64,000 bases of DNA from Pseudoduganella flava. GTDB lineage: Bacteria > Pseudomonadota > Gammaproteobacteria > Burkholderiales > Burkholderiaceae_D. How positions within the stretch are numbered: position 1 is the first letter of the stretch; the number at the start of each line of letters is the position of its first letter. Shown piece after piece: positions 20,301 through 28,800 of this stretch. The stretch covers positions 1-64,000 of the forward strand of contig NZ_VLKW01000005.1 in the NCBI RefSeq assembly GCF_007830495.1. The letters are read 5' to 3'. The notes under the pieces are model-generated. The model ran no database searches, was not told where the DNA came from, and saw only the letters and a list, made by a program, of their open reading frames with translations. A program made the translations under genes and the position numbers.

Positions 20301-23300
20301 TCAGCCGCTCGCAGGCGACCGCGCAGCTGTTCGGCTTCGACAGCGCCGTCGTCTCGTTCAACTGGATGCCGCTCGACCACGTGGGCGGGCTCGTGATGTT
20401 CCACCTGCTCGACGTCTACCTGGGCGCCGACCAGATCCAGTGCCCGACCGGCGCCATCCTGACGCAGCCGCTGCGCTGGCTCGATTGCCTCAGCGCGCAC
20501 CGCGTCACGAACACGTGGGCGCCGAACTTCGCCTATGCGCTCGTCAACGAGGCGCTGGAAGCCACTGAAGCCGGTCCATGGGACCTGGCGCCGCTGGACT
20601 TCATCCTGAACGGGGGCGAATCGATCGTGCCGCGCACGGCCCGCACGTTCCTGCGCCGGCTGGCGCCGTACGGCCTGCGCAGCGACGCGATGAAGCCGGC
20701 CTGGGGCATGTCCGAGACCTGCTCGGGCGTCACGTTCAATCCCGCCTTCACGCTGGCGGCGGGCAGCGACGACGACGCCTTCGTGGCCGTCGGCGCGCCG
20801 GTGCCCGGCGTGGCGCTGCGGATCGTCGATGGCGCCGACCGGGTGCTGCCGGAGGGTGCCGAAGGCCGCCTGCAGATCCGCGGCGCGCCCGTAACGGCGG
20901 GCTACTTCAACAACGACGCGGCCAACGCCGCGGCGTTCACGGCCGACGGCTGGTACGTGACGGGCGACCTGGCGACCTTGCGCGGCGGCAGCCTGACGAT
21001 CACGGGGCGGGAAAAGGACGTCATCATCGTCAATGGCCTGAACTACCACGGCCACGAACTGGAACAGATCGCCGAAGAGGTGCCGGACGTGCTGGAGGCG
21101 CACGTTGCGGCTTGCGCGGTGCGTGGTCCAGGCCACGATACAGACCGTCTGGCGCTGTTCTTCAGCGTGCACGAGCGCGCCGCCGGCGCGCTGGAACGGG
21201 TGCGCCGCGCGCTGCGGCAGGCTTTGCTGAGCCGCGGCGGTATCGCGCCCACGTTCGTCGTGTCCCTGGCGCCGGCGGAATTCCCCCGCACATCGATCGG
21301 CAAGATCCAGCGCCTGCAACTGGCGCAGCGCTTCAACGCGGGCGAGTTCGACGCGCGGCTCGACGCGGGGGCGCCGGCGACGCTGCCGGCATGGTTCCAC
21401 GCGCCCGCCTGGCTGCCGGCGCCCGCACCTCGGCCGGCCCGGCCGATGCCGGTGCTGCTGGCCGGTACCGAGCTGCCGGCCGACCTGCTGCGGCACCACG
21501 CGACCCGGCTGGTGCGTGTGCTGCCGGGCGAACGCTATGCCCGGCTCGGCATTGACCAGTTCACGCTCGACCCGCTCGACACCGAGCAGTGGAGCGGGCT
21601 GCTGGCGACGCTGCACGAAGAAACGGGGCAGGGCTGGCACATCGTCCATGCCACGATCGCGTGGCAGCCGGAGTATGCGGCGCTGCGCAGCGTGGCCGCG
21701 CTGGCACGCGCGATCACAACGGCGCAGCCGGGCCAGGTCGACATGCTGGACGTCGTCACCGGCGCCGCGTTCGCGCTGCCGGGCGATGCGGACGCGCTGC
21801 CGGAACACGCCGCGCTGCAGGGCTTCGTGCGCTCGCTGGCATTGGAACTGCCCGCCGTGCGCTGCCGCCAGATCGACGTCGGCGCCGCGGACCCGGGCAG
21901 CCTGGCCGCGCTGGCGACCGAGATCGGCGGCGTGGCGGCGCATGACGTGGTGGCCCTGCGCCCGGCGGGCCGCTATGTCCAGGCATTGCGGTACTGTGCT
22001 CCGGAGCAGCCGCCCGCCGCACTATCCGACCCCGGCTGGTGCGTGATCACGGGCGGTGCCGGCGGCATCGGCGCGGCGCTTGCCGCATGGCTGCTGGAGC
22101 ACACCGCGCTCAATGTGCTGGTGCTGGGCCGCTCCGTGCCGCAAGGCGACGCCGGCGATCCACGCTACGCCCGCGTGGCGCAGGACGTGTGCGACGGCGC
22201 CGGCGTGGCCGCGCAGCTGGCGCACTACCAGCAGCGCTGGCAGGTGCCGCTGACGCACGTGTTCCACCTGGCCGGCGCGCTGGTCGAAGCACCCGTGGCG
22301 GCGCTGGACGATGCCGCATTGCTGCATGCGCTGCACGCCAAGGCACGCGGGGCGGCCGTGCTGCACGACGTGCTGGCCGACCGGCCGGGCGTCGAGATCG
22401 TGCATTTCGGTTCCGCCAACGGGTATTTCGGTGGCGCGGGCGTGGCAGCCTACGCGGCCGCCAACGCCGCCCTCGATGCGCTGGTGGCACGGCGCCGCGC
22501 CGCCGGCGGCCGCGCGCGCTGCCTGCACTGGAGCATGTGGGACGAAGTGGGCATGAGCCGCGGCTATGCCCTGAAGGCCCAGAGCGCGGCGCGCGGCTAT
22601 CTGCCGCTGGCGCCGGCGCAGGGCCTGGACAGCCTGTGGCTGGCCTCGTCGTCCGACGCTCCCGTCGTGCTGGTCGGCCTCGATGCGGCCAGCCCGAACA
22701 TCGCGCGCCACGTCGACGCGCCGCTGGCCGCAGCGTGGACGCTGCGCGCGCCGGCACCGGCAACGGCCTGCGACGACTTCGGCACGCCGCTGGCCGTGGT
22801 GCAGGAGGGCGGCATCGCGGCCGCCGCGCAGCCGCTGACGCCGATGGAACAGCGGCTGGCCGCCGTGTGGCGCGACGTGCTGCGCGTGCCGGTCGACGAT
22901 GCCGCCGCCAATTTCTTCGAGCTGGGCGGCGATTCGATCATGGCGATCCAGCTGGTCGCGCGGGCTGCCAAGGCCGGCATCGGCCTGGCCCCGCGCGCGA
23001 TCTTTGAGTGCCAGACGCTGGCCGAGCTGGCCCGCGCGGCCGCCGTCGACGACGGTGCCGAGGACGACGCCGCGCCGTTGACGGGCCCGGTGCCACTGGC
23101 GCCGATCCAGCGCTGGTTCTTCGCGCAGGACTTCGCGGCACGCCATCACATGAACCAGTCCGTGCTGCTGCGGCTGCAGCGCCGCATCGCGCCGGACGTG
23201 CTGCGCCAGGCCTTGCAGGCGCTGGTTCGGCAACACGACATGCTGCGCGCCCGGTTCGTCGAAGCCGATGGCGCCGTGGTCCAGCACCTGGCCGGCGACG

Positions 23301-25819
23301 TCGCGGTGCCGCTCGACGTGATCGCTGTCGCACCGGGCGAGGCAGCGCTGGCGCAGGCGTGCGACGCGCTGCAGGCGGGCCTTGACCTGGCGCGCGGCCC
23401 GCTGCTGCGCGCCGGCTACCTGCAAGGCGCCACGGCAGCCGACGATCGCCTGCTGATCGTCGCGCACCACCTGGTCGTCGACGGCGTGTCGTGGCGCATC
23501 CTCGTCGACGACCTGGAACACTGCATCGCCGAGCTGGAGCAAGGGCGTATGCCGCGGCTGGGGCGCAAGTCCACGTCGTATCGGGACTGGGTCGCGGCGC
23601 AGGCCGCGCAGGCGGCGGCAAGCCGCGACGCGGCGCTGGCTTACTGGCGGGACGCCACGGCGCTGCCCGGCGCGCTGCCGGCACCGGCCGCCGGCGCGAA
23701 CCTGCGCGGTACCGAACAGGCCGTCGAACTGCGTTTCGATGCGGCGCTGACGGAGGCCGTGCTGCATGCGCTGCCCACCGCCGCCGGCATGGGGCCGGAC
23801 GACGTGCTGCTGGCGGCCTTCTACGACGCCTGGCGCGACTGGGCCGGCGGACGCTTGCTGCTGACGCTGGAGGGCCATGGCCGGGGCGGCACGGCGGACG
23901 GCATCGACCTGTCGCGCACCGTCGGCTGGTTCACGGCGATGTATCCGGTGGCGATCGATGCGCCGGGCGTGCCGCTGGCCGCGCTGCCGGCGGCGCTGCA
24001 TGCGCAACTGGCGGTGGTGCCCGGCGCCGGCCGGCCGTACCTGGCGTTGCGCCATGGCGACGACGCGGCGGCCCGCGCAGTGCTGGCGGCGGGCCATGCG
24101 CCTGCCGTCAGCTTCAACTACCTGGGCCGTTTCGACGTCGAGGACGACCGGCTGCTGCGCTTCGCCAGCGAGGCGCCGGGCGCGCAGATCGCCCCCGGGC
24201 AGCAGCGCATCCATGAACTGGACGTCGTCGGCGCCGTGGTCGATGGCGCGCTGCGCATGTCGTTCATCCATGGCGCCGAGCGTTATCCGCGCACGGCCGT
24301 CGCGGCACTGGCGGAGCGTTTCGCCGCCGCGCTGCGCGCGCTGGCCGAGGCGCCGGCGGCGCGCCGCTGGACGGCCGAGCACCCGGACCTGGCGGCGCAG
24401 CTAGCCGCACGCGGCATCGCCGCCGCGGACGTCGACAGCGTGGCGCCGGCCACGCCGATGCAGGCCGGGATGATCTACGAATCGCAGGTCAGCGGCGTGG
24501 CCGGCACCTTCGTGTCGCACCTCGTCAACGAGCTGGGCGGCGCGCTCGATACCGCCGCGCTGCGCGCCGCATGGCAGGGCGTCGTTGCCCGCCATGCCGT
24601 CTACCGCACCGCGTTCGTGCCGGGCCGCGATGGCGGCTGGCTGCAGGTAGTGCTGCGCCGCGCCACGCTGCCGTGGGTCGAACTGGATTGGTCGGCGCTG
24701 CCGGCGGACGAGCAGGAAGCGCGCTTTGCGCGGCTGCTGGACGACGATGCGCGCGCCGGCTTCGCGCCGGACCGCGCGCCGCTGCTGCGCATCCACTTGA
24801 TCCGGATGGCGCCGGCGCGGTACCGCATGCTGGTTGCCGAACACCATTGCGTGTCCGACGGCTGGTCGCGCGGCATCGTGCTGGCCGACGTGGCGGCACT
24901 GTACCGCGGTGCCGGGGTGCTGGCGCCGGCGGTGCCGTTCGGCCGCTACGCGGATTGGCTGCGTGGCTTCGATGCGCCGCGCGCGCAGGCCTATTGGGAC
25001 GGCCTGCTGGCCGGCGCCGCGCCGCTGCCGCCGTTCGCGTGCCAGGCTCCGGCGCGGGCGGACAAGGGGGGCGCGGCCGTGCAGCACCGCCATGCGCTGC
25101 GCTTGAGCGCCGCGCTGAGCGGCCGGTTGGCGGAGGCCGCGCGCACGCGCCGGGTGACGCTGGCCGCGCTGGCGCAGGCTGCTTGGTGCTGGACGATGGC
25201 CGCCCACACGGGCCGGCACGACGTCACGTTCCTGACGGTGCATGCGGGCCGTCCCCACGCGCTGGATGGCGTCGAGCGCATCGTCGGTCCGCTGCTCGCC
25301 ACCGTGCCCGTGCGGGTCGACCTGGATGGCGTCGTCAGCGTGGCCGGCGCCGCCCAGGCGCTGCAGCGGCTGCAGGTCGAGCGCGCCGAACACGGCTTCC
25401 TGCCGCTGGCGCGCAGTTGCGCGGCGCTGGGCCGCGACGGCCTGCGCGGCGCCTCCGGCACATTGTTCGTGTTCGAGAACTTCCCGCTGACGGCGCCGCC
25501 GGCGGCCGCCGGCGAACTTGACGTGCTGTGGGTGCACCACGTCGACCGCTCCGACCTGCCGCTGTCCGTGATGGTCGTGCCGGGCGAGCAGCTCGAGGTG
25601 GTGTTCTACACGCGGGACGATTGTTATGACGGGGAGGCGGTCGCGCTGGTGGCCGATTCCTACGAAAGGATGCTGGAAGCCGCCGCGGCGGCGCCGGAAG
25701 CGGCGCCGGACCTGGACAACTGGTTGGGCGATGCCGATCTGGCCGAGCGGGCCGCGCGGCTCGCCCGGCGTGGCGCGATCGATGCGGCGCCGGCCGGCGC
25801 GGCCGAGTTCGAATTCTGA
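17306..25819 (+). CDS. NRPS, C-[A remnant]-acyl ligase-KR-PCP-E-C
   Basis: 2837 residues with unusual architecture. A helical N-terminus leads into a condensation domain (about 48-465, HHIVADGWS). A degenerate adenylation C-terminal lobe follows (about 600-745). Next is an acyl-ligase domain (about 815-1365) with LTSGSTGAPKAV, MPLDHVGGLVMFH and GREKDVIIVNGLNYHGHE, ending in an intact RTSIGKIQR lysine motif. A ketoreductase follows (about 1380-1810; TGGAGGIG near 1580; SANGYFGGAGVAAYAAAN supplies Ser/Tyr/Asn), then PCP (Ser about 1877, GGDSI). An epimerisation domain (1925-2365; HHLVVDGVSW, EGHGRGG, SRTVGWFTAMYP) and a second condensation domain (2379-2800; HHCVSDGWS) complete it. Ligase-KR-carrier sets such as AerA load an alpha-keto acid and reduce it; that role here is inferred. 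ATG 17306 overlaps the upstream stop; an upstream in-frame extension would run through the preceding AT/ACP and is rejected. Confidence 0.92.
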   Translation: MSTLQQRLAALTPQQRNALLGKLAAQAAPAAAPSSAAPRGEPDDGALAPAQQRMWLFDSMQGDSAAYNIASVLRLRGRFDAQALERALNALVRRHEILRTRFVDSEGTPRREVLADQPLTLGRATVQPGAVDEAIARLLAAPFRLDEGPLLRVTALTAGAGDTVLVAVLHHIVADGWSLRLIETELSAAYAAALQGTDAALPPAPQYGEYVRRQREWLDSAAPRQLAYWQRQLAGAPACWPLPCERPRDGAGLEAASLLFELPAALCEAARRLAEAENGSTFMVLAAAFKLVLGRFAGTGDISIGTPVANRRERRFDGMIGMCSNTVVLRSRIGEGTFRAYLRQVRQVALDAFSHQDVPFEQVVDTLRPDRSAAYPPLFQVLFALQSTEASVLRLPGLEIEAVQLPRRASEFDLIFELFLGAGPGHGVLTYRRQLLAVATVERLRDTFIALLAQALAAPDTPVDGLLDAQAAPALHGDQIDGAGLLAAHCPLHPGDSAYLGTAVADDMANAARAWCGSAGTPVLADQSQATVLVLGPGELAALGADQLAGRRLVLLHGAEPGAGAAVGAWQCWSDPASGPCVLRAPGGTVHHRGVLRSVNALGQPLPHDAPGEWHWQPDAAAAGIATGLAGRVVRGAARLDGFAAGHAWLDGHRVDLARVEDALVRIPAVTAAAVLARQDRDGVWRGVAYVVLNQKIEPHALAALLAARLPAAWLPAGYVAVNRLPYLRDGTLDCAALARLPVLNAAACARFAAAAGMPAQAVATVWQAPAVPAPLTYERPAAVPRPARPATQPVVPADAQPALAEGAPLQPPTCAWSLAAMLHAAATRHGAHGITYLDDTAAPAQRQSYAALWTAASAVLTGLRAHGVRPGDRVVLQLDDRRDMLTAFWGCVLAGALPVPAAVPARCENGDKHMEKIVNAWPVLAPALVITQEGADTAPLARRLDLVALPQADIAALCAYPTSADWHAGAPDDTALLLLTSGSTGAPKAVRQSHRALISRSQATAQLFGFDSAVVSFNWMPLDHVGGLVMFHLLDVYLGADQIQCPTGAILTQPLRWLDCLSAHRVTNTWAPNFAYALVNEALEATEAGPWDLAPLDFILNGGESIVPRTARTFLRRLAPYGLRSDAMKPAWGMSETCSGVTFNPAFTLAAGSDDDAFVAVGAPVPGVALRIVDGADRVLPEGAEGRLQIRGAPVTAGYFNNDAANAAAFTADGWYVTGDLATLRGGSLTITGREKDVIIVNGLNYHGHELEQIAEEVPDVLEAHVAACAVRGPGHDTDRLALFFSVHERAAGALERVRRALRQALLSRGGIAPTFVVSLAPAEFPRTSIGKIQRLQLAQRFNAGEFDARLDAGAPATLPAWFHAPAWLPAPAPRPARPMPVLLAGTELPADLLRHHATRLVRVLPGERYARLGIDQFTLDPLDTEQWSGLLATLHEETGQGWHIVHATIAWQPEYAALRSVAALARAITTAQPGQVDMLDVVTGAAFALPGDADALPEHAALQGFVRSLALELPAVRCRQIDVGAADPGSLAALATEIGGVAAHDVVALRPAGRYVQALRYCAPEQPPAALSDPGWCVITGGAGGIGAALAAWLLEHTALNVLVLGRSVPQGDAGDPRYARVAQDVCDGAGVAAQLAHYQQRWQVPLTHVFHLAGALVEAPVAALDDAALLHALHAKARGAAVLHDVLADRPGVEIVHFGSANGYFGGAGVAAYAAANAALDALVARRRAAGGRARCLHWSMWDEVGMSRGYALKAQSAARGYLPLAPAQGLDSLWLASSSDAPVVLVGLDAASPNIARHVDAPLAAAWTLRAPAPATACDDFGTPLAVVQEGGIAAAAQPLTPMEQRLAAVWRDVLRVPVDDAAANFFELGGDSIMAIQLVARAAKAGIGLAPRAIFECQTLAELARAAAVDDGAEDDAAPLTGPVPLAPIQRWFFAQDFAARHHMNQSVLLRLQRRIAPDVLRQALQALVRQHDMLRARFVEADGAVVQHLAGDVAVPLDVIAVAPGEAALAQACDALQAGLDLARGPLLRAGYLQGATAADDRLLIVAHHLVVDGVSWRILVDDLEHCIAELEQGRMPRLGRKSTSYRDWVAAQAAQAAASRDAALAYWRDATALPGALPAPAAGANLRGTEQAVELRFDAALTEAVLHALPTAAGMGPDDVLLAAFYDAWRDWAGGRLLLTLEGHGRGGTADGIDLSRTVGWFTAMYPVAIDAPGVPLAALPAALHAQLAVVPGAGRPYLALRHGDDAAARAVLAAGHAPAVSFNYLGRFDVEDDRLLRFASEAPGAQIAPGQQRIHELDVVGAVVDGALRMSFIHGAERYPRTAVAALAERFAAALRALAEAPAARRWTAEHPDLAAQLAARGIAAADVDSVAPATPMQAGMIYESQVSGVAGTFVSHLVNELGGALDTAALRAAWQGVVARHAVYRTAFVPGRDGGWLQVVLRRATLPWVELDWSALPADEQEARFARLLDDDARAGFAPDRAPLLRIHLIRMAPARYRMLVAEHHCVSDGWSRGIVLADVAALYRGAGVLAPAVPFGRYADWLRGFDAPRAQAYWDGLLAGAAPLPPFACQAPARADKGGAAVQHRHALRLSAALSGRLAEAARTRRVTLAALAQAAWCWTMAAHTGRHDVTFLTVHAGRPHALDGVERIVGPLLATVPVRVDLDGVVSVAGAAQALQRLQVERAEHGFLPLARSCAALGRDGLRGASGTLFVFENFPLTAPPAAAGELDVLWVHHVDRSDLPLSVMVVPGEQLEVVFYTRDDCYDGEAVALVADSYERMLEAAAAAPEAAPDLDNWLGDADLAERAARLARRGAIDAAPAGAAEFEF
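18716..19545 (+). other. Vestigial adenylation domain, C-terminal lobe only
   Basis: Residues about 471-747 of the 17306-25819 protein, between the first C domain and the acyl ligase. The last third aligns by eye with adenylation motifs A8-A10: HRVDLARVEDALVRIPAV, GVAYVVLNQ and VNRLPYLRDGTLDCAALA. The large N-terminal ATP-binding lobe (A1-A7) is absent, and the A10 lysine is gone, with DGTLD in place of NGKVD. It cannot adenylate and looks like a scar of domain replacement. Confidence 0.65.
19750..22770 (+). other. Acyl-ligase plus ketoreductase didomain
   Basis: Residues about 815-1820 of the 17306-25819 protein. The ligase half resembles acyl-CoA/acyl-AMP ligases more than amino-acid A domains: it lacks the usual FDxS and YGPTE pocket motifs and has WGMSETCSG instead. 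The KR half has an N-terminal structural part (from about 21440) and an NADPH fold starting at TGGAGGIG. The Ser-Tyr-Asn catalytic set is present, so reduction should be active. Confidence 0.82.
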
Positions 25820-25848
25820 GCGGTGGCACGGCGATCCAAAGGATAACT

Positions 25849-25855
25849 GAAGGAG
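25849..25855 (+). promoter_or_regulatory. Ribosome binding site for the 25861 NRPS
   Basis: GAAGGAG lies 5 bases before ATG 25861. This is the longest gap inside the synthetase gene set (41 bases) and the strongest Shine-Dalgarno in it, so translation probably restarts here rather than by coupling. Confidence 0.75.
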
Positions 25856-25860
25856 CAAGC

Positions 25861-28800
25861 ATGGCGATGGATTTGTTGGTAGCGGCGCGGCGCCTGGGGG
25901 TGCTGGTGTACGCCGAGGGCGGTGCGCTGAAGGCGCGCGCGATGGGCCAGGCGATGACGCCGGCGCTGAAGGACGACATCAAGGCGGGCAAGGAGCGCCT
26001 GCTGGCCACGCTGGCGGACATCCAGCCGGCCTGGGTCGACAGCGCGGCATTGCAGGCGCAGGAAAAATTCTGGTGCGACGTGCTGGCCGATGCGCCGCCG
26101 GCGCACGCGCTGCCTACTGTCGGCACGCGCGGTGCGCCGTTCCAGCCGGGCGATATGGCCGCCGCGCCGCTGCTGGACGCCGCCGGCGCCGCCGCGCTGC
26201 GCAAGCTGGCCGCCGGGCAGGGCTGCGATGCGCTGCACCTGCTGCAGGCCGCATTCGCCACGCTGCTGTGCCGCTGGAGCGGCATGGACGAGATCGTGCT
26301 CGGCAGCCGCTTGCCGGCGCGCCTGCAACCGGCGGGCCAGGCTCGCGCCGGCGTGTTCGATCCCGTCGTGCCGCTGCGCCTCGCACCCGGCAGTGCCGCA
26401 TCGCTGCCCCTGCTGGCGCGCCAGGCGCAGGCTGCCGCCACGGCGGCGCACGCGATGGCCGACCTGCCGCTGCTGTTGATGGCCGACCTGTTGAAAGTCG
26501 ACCGCGACAGCCTGCATCCGCCGCTGTTGCAGGTCCTGCTGCTCGAGCGCGGCGGTGAAGCGGCCAGCGCGTTCGAGGCGGGTCTGCCGGCCCGCTACGA
26601 CCTGGCCGCGCTGCTGCACACGGGGGACGACGGCGCGCTGGCACTTGCCTGGTGCTTCGATGCGGCCGTGTTCGACGCTGCGCTGCCGGCGGCATTGACG
26701 CGCGGGCTGGCCCGCCTGCTGCAAGCCGTGCTGGCGGCGCCGGAATTGGCGCCAGGGCAGCTGGACATCGTGCCGGCCGAGGACCTGGCGGTGATCGACC
26801 GGGCGAATGCGACCTCCCGGCCATTCGACGAGACGGTGTGCATGCAGCACCTGTTCGTCGCGCAAGCCACCGCGGCGCCCGCCGCGACGGCGCTGGTGCA
26901 TGGCGACGTGCGCGTCAGCTACGGCGAACTGCATGCGCAGGCCCGCGCCGTGGCAGCCGCGTTGCGCGAGCGCGGCATCGGCCCGGGTGCCACGGTGGCC
27001 GTCTGCGCGGCGCGCGAGCCGGCGCTGTTCGCGGCCGTGCTGGGCACGCTGCTGGCGGGTGCCGCCTACGTGCCGATCGACCCGGCCAATCCGCGCGAGC
27101 GGATCGCCTACATGGTGGCCGACAGCGGCGCCCGCGTGCTGCTGACGACGCAGGCGCTGGCGCCGTCGCTGGAGGGCATTGACGCAGTGTTGCTGTGCGC
27201 CGATGCGCTGGTGCCGCAGGCCGCGGACGACGTGGCGGTGGCGGGCACGCCGTCCGACACGGCGTACGTGATCTACACGTCCGGCTCGACCGGCAAGCCG
27301 AAGGGCGTGGCGGTGCCGCATCGGGGCATCATCAGCCTGGCCACGTTCCAGGTCCGCGAATTCGGCCTGGAGCGCGACAGCCGCGTGCTGCAATTCGCGT
27401 CGATCGGCTTCGACGCCTCCGTGTGGGAGTGGATGATGGCGCTGTTGAACGGCGCCACGCTGTACCTGTGCCCGGACGCGCTGCGCACGGCGCCCGACGC
27501 GCTTGCCGACTACCTTGTCGAACACGGCATCACGCATGCGTTCCTGGCGCCGGCGCTGCTGGCGCACATGGACCCGGAGCGGCCGTATGCGCTGCGCATG
27601 CTGATGGTCGGCGGCGAGCGCTGTCCGGACGCGTTGCCGCGCCGCTGGGCCGGCCGCGTGCCGCTGTACAACGGCTATGGGCCGACGGAGGCGACGATGT
27701 GCGCCAGTTGGGCGCGGCTGGCGCCTGACGAACCGGTGACGATCGGTGCGCCGTGCGACAACGTGCGGCTGTATGTCGTCGACAGCGACCTGCGGCCAAT
27801 GCCGGTGGGCGCCGCCGGCGAGCTCTTGATCGGCGGTGTCGGACTGGCGCACGGTTACCTGGGCGCTCCCGACTTGACCGCCCAGGCGTTCGTGAACGTC
27901 GCACTGATGGCTGGCCAGCCGGAACGGCTGTACCGCAGCGGCGACCTGGTGCGCCGCCGCCCGGATGGACGGCTCGACTACCTGGGCCGGCTGGGCAACC
28001 AGCTGCAGCTGCGCGGCTACCGCATCGAGCCGGGCGAGATCGAAAGCGTGCTGGCCGGCGCGGAGCAGGTGGCCCAGGCAGTCGTGCTGCTGCGCACTGG
28101 GGCACGTGGCGCCAGCCTGGCCGCGTTCGTGACGGCGCCCGCGCTGGCCGATGCGGCGCAGCGCGGCGCGCTGGCGCAGGCGCTGCTGGAGCGCGCGGCG
28201 CAGCTGCTGCCCGCCTACATGGTGCCGGCCAGCCTGCTCGTGCTGCCGGCGTTTCCGCTGACCCGCAACGGCAAGATCGATCACGCGGCGCTGCTTGCGT
28301 TGGGCGCGGACACGGAGGACGCGCCGCGCACGCCGGCCGAACAGGCGCTCGCCGCGATCTGGTGCGAGCTGCTGCAGCGGGAAACGGTGGGCGTGCGCGA
28401 GAACTTCTTTGCGGCCGGCGGCGATTCGATCCTCAGCATCCAAGCCGTGGCGCGGGCCAACCAGGCCGGTTTCGCCGTCACGGCGCGCCAGTTCGTCGAG
28501 CTGGGCACGATCGAGGCGATCGCAGCGCAGGCCGGCCCCGCGGCGACGCCGCGGCACAGCGCCGCCAGCGGCACGCTGCCGCCGCTGCCGATCCAGCGCC
28601 GCTTCCTGGACGAGGCCATGCCGTCGCCGCACCATTTCAACCAGGGCGTGCTGCTGCATCCGCCGGCCGGCCTGGCGCCGGAGCAGCTGCCCGCGCTGGC
28701 GGCCGCGCTGGTGCGCCGGCACGATGCGCTGCGCCTCGTGTTCCCCGGCGGCGGCGTGGCCGTCCACGTGGCGCCGGAGGCCATCGATACCGCCGCGCTG

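Noticed and set aside
26050..26800. Reading the start of the 25861 protein as a normal condensation domain
   Set aside because: No HHxxxDG is found, and only about 250 residues lie between docking and A domains, about half the normal length.
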